Below, piece after piece: positions 1 to 11,400 of a stretch of DNA of 64,000 nucleotides; positions within the stretch are counted from its first letter, which is position 1, and each line of letters opens with the position of its first letter. Under the pieces are notes generated by a model. The model saw only the letters and a list, made by a program, of their open reading frames with translations, was not told the DNA's origin and searched no databases. The stretch covers positions 23,540,932-23,604,931 of the forward strand of contig NC_044016.1 in NCBI RefSeq assembly GCF_900496995.4. Reading direction: 5' to 3'. The translations under genes were made by a program, and so were the position numbers. This DNA comes from Aquila chrysaetos chrysaetos (Eukaryota; Chordata; Aves; Accipitriformes; Accipitridae).

Positions 1-822
1 ATTTATAGTTAATCTTTAAATTCAGTTATTCTCTAACTGAACAATGTGTTTTCTAAAGACTTTCTCAGCAGGCATTTGGCTTTAAATGCTGATGAAGTTC
101 CTTGTAAAAATATTACTGTTGTTTTAGTGTGGGTTTGGTTTTTTTTTTTTTCCTCCCAACATACTCCCTGTTGGTATTTCTCTTCATTAATGACCAAACA
201 CTAAATGTATGTTTTCTTGAGCCCCATTCTATTTCTGGCACAGTTGTTTGAAACACATGTAAAATGAGAGAGTAACTGAAGCGAATGAGGAAACAAACCA
301 TCTGATTTTTGCTAATGCTGGAATCTTCCAGAAAGGAGTAGGATAGCAGATAACTGTCCCTAACTTTTTTGTGAACACTTGCATAGTAATAGTGGTTCTG
401 TTATGCTCACTGCAGAGGCTGATATTCACATTCAATGGAATAATATTTCTGTCTGCCTGAAAAGTCCTCTTGGAATCCTTTAATATGATAGGCACTCTAC
501 GTCTTATGATCTTTTATCAATCATCTGCAATCAGATGGTGCAAAGGCATCTTTAAAGAAGTGTCATGAACAAAATAACTGTGATGAACAACAGTACAAGT
601 CTGAAACACAATCCTGGTAAGAAAGATTTGAGTGACCAAAGGACAGGAAACGATCTACATATCAGTTGGGTTTTTATTTGTTCATTTTTTAATTACAGTG
701 TTTATTGTCAATACTGAAAACAAAATTACTTCTATCAGTCTAGTAACTGATAAAATTAATTTTCTTTTGTTTTCTTCTCTGATATGGTTATTAAATTACT
801 TTTTTTTTTCTTTCACTTTTAG
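1..822 (+). other. HEATR5B: HEATR5B last intron, partial
   Basis: Sequence upstream of the terminal HEATR5B exon. It ends with a T-rich tract followed by CACTTTTAG, a good splice acceptor. There is a donor-like CTG|GTAAGA at 616/617 whose phase would join the last exon, but the short frame before it (open only back to a TAA at 553-555) cannot be confirmed as HEATR5B protein, so I call no exon here. Otherwise I see only AT-rich intron sequence. Confidence 0.7.
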
Positions 823-1127
823 GAGTACAGTTGCTTGCCCTTCTCGTTCCCACTCTGATTTCCTATTTACTGAATGAAAATGCCTTTGCTTCTGCATCTA
901 CAGCATCTAAGGATCTTCATGAATTTGCACTTCAGAATCTAATGCACATTGGTCCACTTTACCCACATGCTTTCAAGACAGTAATGGGAGCTGCTCCTGA
1001 ATTAAAAACGCGTCTAGAAACTGCAGTCCGAGCAAGTCAGGCCAGCAAAGCAAAAGCAGCTGCTAGGCAACCACCACCCACAGTACATTCCACCCCAACA
1101 ATTAAACTGAAAACTAGCTTTTTTTGA
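823..1127 (+). CDS. HEATR5B: HEATR5B terminal coding exon (C-terminal 100 residues)
   Basis: This is the last coding exon of the HEAT repeat-containing protein 5B, a very large HEAT-repeat protein (about 2,070 residues in human) that works with AP-1 and aftiphilin/gamma-synergin in clathrin-dependent endosome/trans-Golgi trafficking. The exon opens after an AG at 821-822 with two bases of a split glycine codon. It then reads [16 protein letters not shown], continues through [20 protein letters not shown], and ends in the basic tail [10 protein letters not shown] and a TGA at 1125-1127. I recognise this C-terminus as HEATR5B rather than the paralogue HEATR5A. Support also comes from the neighbour: HEATR5B lies directly upstream of STRN, same strand, in human. 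Only the C-terminus is present, and no frameshift or premature stop is seen. Family identity is from recognition; the trafficking role is established knowledge. Confidence 0.93.
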
Positions 1128-1775
1128 ATTACTTTTATTATTTTTGGACCATTAAGTAGTCAGAAGCATTACATTACCCCCGTTGTGTTACTGCATATAT
1201 GTCTGTAATTTTGTGTAATTTGTATGTGAAAGGCTGTCTAATAGAGCTTTGTGTAATTACTTGAAATCCATGCATTAACAAGGGAAGTGGTGTTACTTGT
1301 ATAGATTTTTAGGAAATTGAATGTGATCATATTTATGAATTTGTGTTATAAATTATCCACCAAAAAAACCCTATTCTCTATCTGACTAAATAGTTTTATT
1401 TATTTTTAAAAGCTACCCCAAACCTTTGACTGGTTTTTGAAATCTGGTGGTTATCGTACCATTGTGTCAACACAACCGACACAGTGGGGAGGAAAGAAGG
1501 GAAAGTGTTACCAAGTACTTACCATGTACCATGGGGAATTTAATGTGTAGAAGTATGCACTTTTTCCTTTTAAAAACAAAGTAGGGAAGGGGATTATCAG
1601 ACGTTGTAGATCATTTCAGCTTGCATGAAAAAAACAATTGAAAATTTTCAGCCTTTGTCAAGGTGAACGATCAAGCATGCTGTCTTAATAAGTTGTCCTT
1701 ATTTATGTGGTGTATATTTCTTTCAGATCCGTTTCCATGCTTGAAAATTAATAAAGGATGCAAAGAATCTAATCC
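1128..1775 (+). other. HEATR5B: HEATR5B 3' UTR (end estimated)
   Basis: AT-rich non-coding sequence after the stop. The first canonical AATAAA is at 1750-1755, so cleavage is expected around 1770-1775. A GT-rich stretch (TGTCTGTATTTGTGTAGGTG, about 1845-1865) could be the downstream element, though it is rather far. The end is an estimate; a longer UTR using a non-canonical signal is possible. Confidence 0.55.
1750..1755 (+). promoter_or_regulatory. HEATR5B: AATAAA polyadenylation signal of HEATR5B
   Basis: Exact AATAAA, the first after the HEATR5B stop codon, about 620 bases downstream. GT-rich sequence follows within 100 bases. Confidence 0.6.
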
Positions 1776-4600
1776 CCTATCTCTTCTAAGATAAATTTTA
1801 AAGAATGCATTGGAAATTGAGTTTATAAAGAGAGCTGCCTGCTGTCTGTATTTGTGTAGGTGTAGATTTTGGCCCCTGTAAGGCACTGTGTGTTAGGAGT
1901 CTTCCTATTCTGCCAGATGCTGGCTGAATATGATGATTCAGTGCTCTGCTCTTTGTCCAGACTCCTAGGTATTTAAACTTCCTGCAAGATTTTAGTCTCA
2001 GTGGGTATATCTTATCTGTAGTCCTTGATAAAGTTTGGAGAGCCAAATTACTTGAGTGCTTTGCACCTATACTGACTAAGGGAGCAGAACACAAGTGAGA
2101 GCCAGGCTCCTCCAGCCTTTCCTTTCCCTACCAGGCTTTTCTTTCTTGAAAAGCACATAGCACCTCTCACATCTGAGTGAGTCTGATCTGCAGATTTTGG
2201 AGCTTAGAGCTCAAGTGCTGTGCTAACCTTACAGTGCAGAGCCAGTGACTCCCAATGTCTGCTGCCGGACCTCACTCCTCCCATTGGCAGAAGTGCAGAA
2301 CTATGTATTCTCTTGTGTATACGAGACTGACTGATGAATTTTTTGACACTGCCGTTGAATTTATGGGCTTCTATAGGGATCTTTCTATACATTTTGCTTT
2401 ATAGAGAGAAGCCACATAACTAGAAGCCTTGGCTAGGCCTGTTGAGTTTCATCTCTGATGTTTTTCTGGATACTCTGTAAAAACTGCATATTTCAGAAGC
2501 TTCTACTTCAACCCAAATATAACAAAGGGATAGTAGATAGAATTGAATATGATTAGTAGTTGGTTGAAATATTTGTAGATCATTATTTTTGCATAGTCAC
2601 TTGCCTCTAGTCTCTCTTTTCCCACAAGACCTTATATAACCCTTTAAGTACCGATGCAAAATGGAGGACAAGACAATGCTCTTGTGCCCTATTGTATTTG
2701 GTGTGTGCAAAATATTTAACATAAAATCAGAAAAGCTTTTATTTCATAGTCAATATTTTAGTACTAAAGTGAGGACACAAGTGGTACATACTCTAATCTT
2801 TCAAATATTTTTTTCATAAAGATGATAACTTCCAAGTCTTGTTCCATTGTCCTACAGGAGTAAAGATGCATGCAAAAGGAAAAACAATATGCCCTACATG
2901 AGGAGGAAAGTAATTTCACTACTTTTTTCATCTTTGTATGTGTAGTGGGAATTAAATTGATTAAAATATATCACTTTCTAATAAGTGTTTCCAGCATTAT
3001 AAAGCTATATTGCTTTGAAGAAGTTCTGAACCTGTTTTAGCATTTGAGAGAGAGTATTAAGGAAACTCTTTCAGTACAAAATTGAACACAAAATTTTGCA
3101 AGTAAAACTAAGAAAACAACTTTATAACTGGTTTTAGACCACACCATCTCCCCCCCATAGTCTAGTAATTAATGACTTCAATGTTTGTTAGAAACTTTTT
3201 GTCTGTAACTAGGTTTTATTTACCTTAATTTTTATCTCAGCACTTTTATGTTTTGGTTAGACTCTAGTTTACATGATGTCTGAAAACTCAGAAAAAGGGA
3301 TGGGGGGAGGGAAGTGTAGCAATCAAGTGTAACTAAGAATTCAGTAGAAGAATAGAAAAAAGTTAGTGGAAGGGAAAATGGCACTGGATAGATGCAGAGG
3401 GATAGAGAAGGGAGAGGTTTTTCTTTGTATACTGTGTGACTGTATACAACATGCACAACTTTCATTTGTATACATCCTTTCCCAGTTTAGTCCTTGTTTG
3501 CTTCTCTGCTTGCTCCTGATACTAAAGGTATAACTGTGTGGTTTTACGTAATATTTTGGCATCAAATTTCATTTGATTAAAAAAAATGAAATAACTTGAA
3601 ATGCCCGTAATGCTTATTGTTCTTTGTCACCCTCCTTTTCGTCTTTGTCAGTGGCCTTTTTAATGTGCTTTTTCATGAAGCTCGTTTGCTCCATTTCCCC
3701 TTCATGTCTTTCCTCTCTCTGCCATTTCCTTCCTTTCTGGGTGAGCCTTGTTGTTCTACCCCGGGTCCCTGCTGAGGTCCCCCAGAGTGCGTTCCCTCTT
3801 CTGTGCTTTCGCTCCTGTTCCCCTCTGCTCTCCGACGCTCTCTGTAAGCTTCCTTAGTTGTCTTTCCCTCTTTAAAAGCACAAAGAGGCTGTCCACCAGC
3901 CACAGCTCTAATCTCCGAGGGCAGGGTTACGAAGCAGGGGACTACAGTTTCGGAACAGCCAGAAGGAAACAGGAAGCGCTGCTTGAGTAACCAGTGGGGT
4001 GCTCCTGGTGTGCCCAGGGCAAGGTGAGGGGCGGCAGGGCCCCTTGTCAGCACCTGCACCAACCCTACCACAGCAGCCTCAGGGGCCATGCGCCATCTTC
4101 CACGCACTGCTAGCACTTAGCCATACTGTAAAGCCTGCTGTAGTGGAGCGCTTGTTTGTCTTCAGCAAGGCTCTGGTGCTAGTATGTAAGTAGCGTGGAA
4201 AGCAAGCCTAACTTTGTCTTTCTGTGTCTTTGGGAGAGGTAGGGGAGAGCAGTGCTGCTGACAGCTTGTGCCCTCAGCTCAGAGCTGTGCTGTCAGTGAC
4301 AAAGTATCTTGTTTTCCCTCTCCTCGGCGAAGAGACAGCATGGTAATTCCTGAACAATGTTGTTTCATTCCCCTTTAGAGCATTTCTAAAGATTTTTAAG
4401 AAACTGCTGTGGCCCTGGGCTGGATTTACAGGTTTTGGTACTTCCACACTGAGCACTGCTCAGAACAGGGCCGAAACAGAAAAAAACGGTGGTGAAAAGG
4501 CAGGGCTCCACCGAAGTTTGTGGAACTGCTGCGAGACACCTGCCCTTTTTATGTCCCCAGGGTGGGCTGCGAGCGTGACAAAGCCATTTAAATACCGATC
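1776..4600. other. HEATR5B-STRN intergenic region
   Basis: About 2.8 kb between the estimated HEATR5B polyA site and the STRN CpG island. Base composition shifts from AT-rich (to about 3.6 kb) to pyrimidine-rich (about 3.62-3.86 kb) and then progressively GC-rich toward the promoter. I see no convincing exon or mobile element. Open frames on both strands here are short and not recognisable. Confidence 0.6.
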
Positions 4601-4782
4601 TGAGGTGGACATGACCATTAGTCCGTGCTCCCGCCGCTGCTGAGAGCTGCCCTGCCCCTCCTGCCGCGGCTTGGCGGGGCGGGCCCCCGCGCTCTCCCTC
4701 ACCCCCGCCCAGCCGACCGGGCCCGCGGGTGACTTGCCAGCTGCCGCCTGCCACGGACTGCCAGTCTCTACCCCAGCATGGC

Positions 4783-4788
4783 ACGTCA
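4783..4788 (+). promoter_or_regulatory. STRN: CRE half-site (ACGTCA)
   Basis: ACGTCA inside GCACGTCACG, the core half-site recognised by CREB/ATF proteins. It is about 340 bases upstream of the STRN ATG, within the CpG island, with a second copy 30 bases downstream. Motif match only. Confidence 0.4.
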
Positions 4789-4812
4789 CGGGGATGAGGC
4801 TCACTCGCTGTA

Positions 4813-4818
4813 ACGTCA
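4813..4818 (+). promoter_or_regulatory. STRN: CRE half-site (ACGTCA), second copy
   Basis: ACGTCA inside TAACGTCATT, spaced 30 bases from the first copy, roughly three helical turns, so both would sit on the same face of DNA. Followed by CGACGTAATGGCAGC, which also resembles a YY1 site (ATGGC core). Motif match only. Confidence 0.4.
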
Positions 4819-4910
4819 TTCCTCGACGTAATGGCAGCGCGGGGGAGAAAAAGGCGATCGGAGACATCTTCCCGCCTCTCCCTTCGCCGGGCGCCCCGCC
4901 ACTCGGCGGA

Positions 4911-4930
4911 ACTACATTTCCCAGAATGCC
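4911..4930 (+). promoter_or_regulatory. STRN: ZNF143/THAP11 (SBS-type) promoter motif
   Basis: ACTACATTTCCCAGAATGC matches the established vertebrate promoter element ACTACAATTCCCAGAATGC at nearly every position. This element is bound by ZNF143 and THAP11/HCFC1 and usually lies close to transcription start sites in CpG islands. It is about 200 bases before the STRN ATG, which suggests that transcription starts nearby. The match to such a long motif is very unlikely by chance; actual binding is inferred. Confidence 0.8.
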
Positions 4931-5128
4931 GTGAGAGGGGCCGGGGCGAATCGCTCTCTGGAATTGTCCCTGCCGGGCCGCCGTAGCAGCCGGCGGGGGC
5001 GGCTGTCAGGCGGTGACGGCGGGCGGGACGCGCCCAGGTTGTTGCTGCTGCCGGGACGCGGCTGGGTGCGGGCGGCGGCTCGCGGAGGAGGCGGCGGCGG
5101 CGGGGAGCGCGGCAGACCCGGCCCAGCC

Positions 5129-5437
5129 ATGGACGAGCAAGCGGGGCCCGGCGTTTTCTTCAGTAACAACAACAACAATAACGCCCTGCTTCTGCCGCCG
5201 CCGGCGGGCGGGCCGGGGCTGGAGTCGGGCGAGGCGGCGGCAGCAGCGGCGGCCGCGGCGGCAGCAGGAGGAGGAGGCGGCGGCGGCGGGGGGGTCTCGG
5301 CCTCCGGAGCCGCCGCGCCGGTGTCGGCGTCCCGGGCTCAGTACAGCGTGCCGGGCATCCTGCATTTCCTGCAGCACGAGTGGGGCCGCTTCGAGGCGGA
5401 GCGCGCTGAGTGGGAGGCGGAGCGGGCGGAGCTGCAG
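5129..5437 (+). CDS. STRN: STRN exon 1 (coding part), residues 1-103
   Basis: The ATG at 5129 has the context CAGCCATGG. It encodes MDEQAGPGVFFS, then six Asn, an Ala/Leu/Pro stretch, eleven Ala, nine Gly, and the conserved block AQYSVPGILHFLQHEWGRFE with the caveolin-binding motif, ending in the start of the coiled coil (EAERAELQ). The exon ends in phase 0 at CTGCAG|GTAATA. It is about 24 residues longer than the equivalent human region because of the Asn, Ala and Gly runs. The 5' leader is open in the same frame back to 4931 but has no in-frame ATG. Confidence 0.95.
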
Positions 5438-8400
5438 GTAATAACCCGCGACCTCTTCCCCCCCCGTCTCACCGTTCCGGCAGCCGGAGGGGAGCGACCG
5501 CCGGAGCCGCTGCCCCGTCTTCCCCCGTGAGGGAGCGGCCGCCCGGCTCCGCCGCGGGCCATTTCCCTCCCCCTCAGAGGGCGGCCGCCCCCCGCCGCCG
5601 CCGGGCGGAGGGGCGGGACATGGCGGCCGGCCCTGAGGGGAGCGGCCCCTGCCCGCCGCGCGGCTCTCGGCGCCTCTCCGGACCTTTCCGGGTGCCCCTC
5701 CGGGGCCGGCTGCCCCTCCGGGGCCGGCTGCCTAAACTTGTCACCGGTTTCATAACCCGCTGTTAAAAATCGCCTCCGGCGAGCTGCGCGCCCCGTTTGT
5801 GCCGCTGCCCCTCCGCGGCCGGCGGCTGCCCCCGGCCCTCGGTGCTGGCTCGCAGCCCCTCTGGGCCCTCGGCCCCCTGGGCAGGCCTGCGGGACCGGCT
5901 GCAACTCCTATGGTACTATGGGACACGTTACCTAGTGTTTTCAGTTGAAAAGCGGTGGAGTTGATATGCTCATTAATGTGTTAAAGGACTGGTAGGGGTC
6001 TTGTGGTTAAAGGACTTGGGAACTGCTGGCCTAAAGCCATTACTGTCAGATACTTCAGTGATGGGCATGTTACATTAATAACAGTCGATAACGCAGCCTT
6101 TGTGGTTGTTCCTCTTTGGCTTTGCTTACAAGAAGATCTCTGTTGTAAACCTCATGTTGCCCACGTTACCAGCAGCCCACTGTTTGGTTCTCATTTGGCC
6201 ACATTTGAGACTGAAAAGTATCTACTCTGCTTCCTTTTTAGGTCTCCTTTCTTTGTCTCTTGCTTCCTATCCATCTCTTTTCTTTCTGTGTCTTTCCTTC
6301 AAAGTACCATCTTTGTCAACAGAGTCTTCAGCCTGTTTAGCAATGTGAAGCACTTCTCTCTTTCTTGGTTCTTGGTTTTGGTTTTTTTTTTTTTTTTAAT
6401 TAGCAGGGAAGTCTTCTTTTTAATTGTACTTTCTATGGTAACATCAAACAACCGCTCTGAGAAGAGTTGCAGATGTGACATTCTTCTCCAAGGGTTCCCT
6501 TGTAGGAATTTAAATTAGTTGGTCATGGGGACAAGAGAGTAATTTTTATTTTAACTTCAATGATTCAATGAAAAATTGGTTCGCGACTGAATTGTGTTTC
6601 TATCTCCTACATCCAGTAAATACTATGTGGAAAGTAACTAGCTTAGTTACGTATAAGAACGTCATGTGTCATATGTCCAGTGGAGTCTCATAAATATTGT
6701 GACATTTTTTCATAGCTGATACAGATCTGAAACATTGCTTTGGATAAAAAAATTGTTTTACAGGACCTAAGAAATTCTGCCAGGGTGTTACTAGTAATAA
6801 CACTTTGCATGTTTATAGTGCCCTTCAATAGAAGCTAGCATGCCATTCTTCCTCCTCCCTCCTCCCCCAAGTATCCCTCAAAAGCTTGGTAAGTGTTATG
6901 GATGAGACAGGAGGAAAGAAGTAGAGTATTTAAACTATTTGCCAAAGTCGTGCATTGTCAGTGGCAGAACTGGGAATATAACCCATTACAAGTTGTTTGC
7001 TTGAACGCCTTTGGCTCTTTCCAGAACATCTCAATAAAGTTATAATTAGCTGTGGCTGGCATTGCCACAAGCTGTAACAGCATTTATCTGCTGCGGAGTC
7101 ATGTTCAGAAAGGTGCAAAATTCTTGGCTGTTTCTGTAGTCATCAGGCGTTACATCTGCTGTGACCATTTGCAGTTGAATGTTCTTTGATCCATGTGAGA
7201 GGTTTGTGTTAGGGGTTCAGCAACTACAGGATGGCTTTTAGAAATTGTACATGTACAGCTGAAGGATGAGCAGTGTTAATTAAAAACTGGTTCCGTGCTC
7301 CTTCTGAAGCCTTTTGTTGGCCTATATATTTGGAAATGTTTAACAGAATAATGGAAATTTGAGGTTGGGCAGTTTGTCTCTCTTGAGTTAAAGGTGCAGT
7401 GCTCCTGATTGTACTTCACTAGTCGTCTCTCCTACGTAAATTTCAGTGTTAGATAATAGCTCTCTTGGGAGACTGTGTGGCAGAGGATCTGTTTTGGATG
7501 GTCTTCTTAGTATCCTGTAATTTTTTTCTGCAGTTCATCTTGTTTCTTAGAGGTAGACTTTTTTTATATCCAGTTGCTTACCTGTCATGATGTTTAAATA
7601 CTTCAGATACTTTATGCCACAGTATTACCATGCTTGACACTTGCTCTGTAGTTGTTGGTTAGTTAAGCTATATCCTCTCTCCAGAAAACACCTTGTAAGT
7701 CAGACCCACTGTGATTTCCTGTCTTCCTTTCGCTCTCCTCTGGGCTTCTTTTTGTTTTCTCTTTTTCTTTTCCTTGTAATTAATTGTGTAGAACTAAATG
7801 TGACATTCAGGTAGCCTACCTTTCTGTTGCATTATGTGATGCTTGTTTGCGTGGCACACACCTAAGTTTATAACATATGTGAGTTGGCAGGCCAGGCAGC
7901 TTACTCTCTATTCTTAGTTACTGGTCTAGTACTGCCTTTCCAAGGTTTTTCTTCCTATCAAATGCCTATATTTTGCTTTCCCTGGCAAATATTCATGTTT
8001 ACTCTGATTTCCTAATTATTTTTCTTGAACCTTTGGAAATTATTATTGCCTCTATTTTATAATCTTCCTTATTCAGGGTGAAAGAGGACTTCAATATTTA
8101 TATCTAAGCAAGTATCATTACTAAGCTGTGTATTTCAAATAAGAATGAAAATGGATTCACACAGAGTTCCTGTAGATGCTTATCTGCTAATTACATATTT
8201 CACTTTTAATGCTTGCTTTCTGTTTACGGTCCTTTGACATCTGTAGATTGAAAAATTATCCTAGGAATAAACTTTCATGATGCCCTGTGAAGTAATTCAC
8301 TAGAATAAATACTAAAATTATTAATCCTCATTTTAGTATTCACAAACTGTGTCTTATAGCATTATCATTTATTTTCATATCTTTTCAGAAATGAGTAATT

Positions 8401-11400
8401 TTCCTTTTCTTAGGTTCTTCTAGCAGCTGCTTGGGAGAGTTGACAAGAAGGGGTTTCCTGTTCTGCAAAAGTTTTAAACTTAAGGGGTTTTTTTCATTCT
8501 GCATTTTCCTGGACTGTGTTTCCGAGGCATTTCAGAGTTGTTGTTATGTATTGGACAAGCCCATCCTAAAATAGCCAAGAGTTTGATCAAATGCATATGC
8601 AGGGCACTGAAATTCGTATCTTTGCTTGAGGCAAGCAGGGTTTGAACTGCCTCCCATATTGGTGTCTTGCCTTAACCATACATCTTCTGACTGGTTGGGG
8701 GTGATTCTCTGTTATGGATGCCATTTCCTTTTAATTAGCCATCTGCCACCCCTGGGAGAGAGCAATGGGGACTCTGCCCCCACGGCTGGGACCCCCGCAG
8801 AGCCGTGCGCTGCTGATGCACATCCTTGTCCCAGCAAGCGTCAAAGCTGTTGAGCTCTGCTGCTTCTGGGCTGGATGAGCTTGGAAGGCACTTGTGTGTG
8901 TGTGTGTGGCTTTTGTTTTGACTGGAATTTTTGTCTTTGCAAGCAATGCATATGTTGCTGTGGAAAGTTGTGCTTCTGACAAACATTTTTCTGGCAAAAA
9001 TGCTGATTTGCAGACTTTGGCATTTCTCCGCATTTCACAAATGTTCTAAATTGTGACAAACTGCTATGCTGTATGTAACTGCGTGTATAGACACCCCATA
9101 TCCTGCTAAGGAATTTTATACTTCTTGTCCTCTTTCCTGCTAAGGTTTTCCTTTCTTCTAACTGGTAACTGTTTCTTGAGAGTAGTAGACTGCTTTGGAG
9201 TAGTGGGACCTGATAGGTTTACCTTAAAATTATTTTTCCTGGGTAAACTTTCCTTTGAAAAGGTTTGCAGGGAAATTACGGAGAATGGGTGGATACAATG
9301 TGCTTGTCTTTCCACAGCTTTGTTAAAAATATTCCTTGTAAGACAGTGCCAAAAGAAAAAAAGAAAACAAACCCCTAAATGATAGGGAAAGAGTTAATGA
9401 AATGAGATAAAATGTGGTGAAATGAGGTAAAAAGTGGTTAAATGATAGCAGACAACTGTAATAGAAGGAATATGATGGAAATAATAGGTAAGCACTTGAG
9501 GTCAGTTATGGAAGTCAGATTTAGTAATGTTAGCTCTCTGGAGGGGGGTCATGGATGGTGATCTTCCCCCTTGCTGCTGCTTTTCTGAGGCAGGAGGCAG
9601 GCGGTGAAACCAGGCATGCTTCATGGTAAGATTGTCCTTGGAGATAGACAAGTTAAAGTAATGAGGAGAAGGGGCAAATCAGGCAGATGGCTGTGGCTAT
9701 TTATAGTGTGGTTTAGGACATTCATTACTTGATTCGGAAATAGTTGATATTTACAGTTTGTTGGCTTTTAGATAACGGTCCTTTTATTGGATTAAGTTTC
9801 TAGTTAAAAATTATTCTGATAGCTAGATAATTTGAAAATATTGTTCAGAGAAAAAGGATTGAGCAGTGAGTTGATGAAATCAGTTATTTAGTTAATAGAA
9901 AACTCCTAAAAATTTGGTTTGGCCAATAAAATAGAAGATAAAATACAGTTTGAAGAAGTTTTGTATAAGATTTTCAAATATGATGGTGTGGGTCGAATCT
10001 CTGAGATTCTCTGTGAAAGATGAATTGGCAGAAGTGCTGTAGAAGTCTTCGATAAAATATTTTTTCGTATAAGGCAGATGTTACTAGGAAAACAGTGATT
10101 AATGTTAAATTCCTCTCCACACCAGAAGGACAATAATCTCAACTTTATTGTTTTAAATACATCAGATAAATCAAAAGAAAGGTGGAAGAAAATGAGCCAT
10201 GGTCACAATAGTGAGGCATGTTTAGTAGGGGAAGATGATGCTAAATGGGTCTCAGTGACTACCAGATATCATTTCTTTTGCTAAGTTTTTTTAGCAAACT
10301 TTGTAGTTGCCAAATTCATGTGAAGCAAAGAGAAGCTTCTGTACTCTTCTTTCCTGTTTGCTTATATGCATGTTTGCCAGCTAATCCCAATATGCTCATT
10401 GATAAGCTGTCATGGCTTGTTTTATTTAAGCCAGGAGGACTGGTGGGAGTAAATGTTCAGTGACGAATGAGCTGCATTATAGAAATTTGTAGCTTTTGTA
10501 GAGAAGTAGTATGTAACTACAAACTGATGAGACTGGTTCATTGCAGGTCTGCACCTGATTTTTATAGTTGTTTGATTTTTTTTTTTTTTAAATTGCATAA
10601 ATGATCTGAGCATTTCCCAGCATCAGATTTTCCCATTCTTCTCAAATCTGTTAAAGCTGTAATTTAGTTTAAGTGTAATGACAATGTGTTTCCTAAATGG
10701 GCCTAACTCTTTTACGAAAGTGCTGCTGTAAATATTGATGTGGCATGGACAGGGAGTTTTGCAATGTTACATTGTCTCCAAGTGGTCTTTAAAGCTTACA
10801 GACGCTTTTGACAAAGTTATACTTTAAAAAAGAAGAGGATTTTCTGATTTTCATGATTTGGTATAGAATTATTGAATTAAGCAAAAATGGAATAAGTTGT
10901 TATATTCTAGGTGGAAAACTTTGGTTTTCCTTGTCAGGTTAGCATATGGTGAAACATCCTCTGTGTCTTCACTAATGCACGTTTATAATTTAAATTGGTA
11001 TTTCTGCATCCTACTCAAGTTGTAGCCCTCCTTTTTCTGTTGAAGGTCTTGTCTTATGTCAGTTTTATTGCCTTGGGGGTAAGTAACTTTGCATTGTTTG
11101 AACAACAAGTTGCAAATGTAACTCGGCCTCTATTGACATTTCTGTAGACACTGAAACTTTATTTACTAATTCTAGAACAGGCTGCATAAAATTCCCTAAG
11201 GAGGATCACATTGATCTCCAGAGACTTTTGGTTCATCTTAATTTAATGCTAAAAGAAGTAAGGCTGTACAAATGCCAAGCCTTGACTAAAATTGATACCC
11301 ATAGACGGTTTTCTGAGAAAATAGGTATTGGTCAGCAATCTACTCACATATTTGGCTTTACAAGGCTGCCAGGCCTTGTCAAGTCCTCCTTTCAAAGTTC

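Larger units (their letters stand above)
4600..5910. promoter_or_regulatory. STRN: CpG island covering STRN promoter, exon 1 and start of intron 1
   Basis: Dense in C, G and CpG, including runs such as CCGCCGCCGCCGGGCGG, against an AT-rich background on both sides. It contains two CRE half-sites, a ZNF143-type motif, GC boxes (GGGCGGG near 5611-5620) and the start codon. A CpG-island promoter fits the broad expression known for striatin. The borders are by eye. Confidence 0.85.

Noticed and set aside
558..616. Possible HEATR5B penultimate exon ending at CTG|GTAAGA
   Set aside because: The donor is good and its phase fits the last exon. But the usable frame (NNSTSLKHNPG...) is open only from a TAA at 553-555, the acceptor would be a poor TTTAAAG, and I cannot recognise the residues as HEATR5B. 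A protein alignment would settle it.
5006..5904. Long overlapping open frames on both strands across the CpG island (for example 123 and 188 codons on the minus strand)
   Set aside because: GC-rich DNA has few stop codons; these are shadows of STRN exon 1 and its flanks, with Arg/Gly/Ala-rich translations and no independent support.
8626..8700. Possible tRNA-derived or SINE piece (GCAGGGTTTGAACTGCCTCCC)
   Set aside because: It recalls a tRNA T-arm (GGTTTGAA) but no anticodon arm or cloverleaf can be built, and no SINE body follows.
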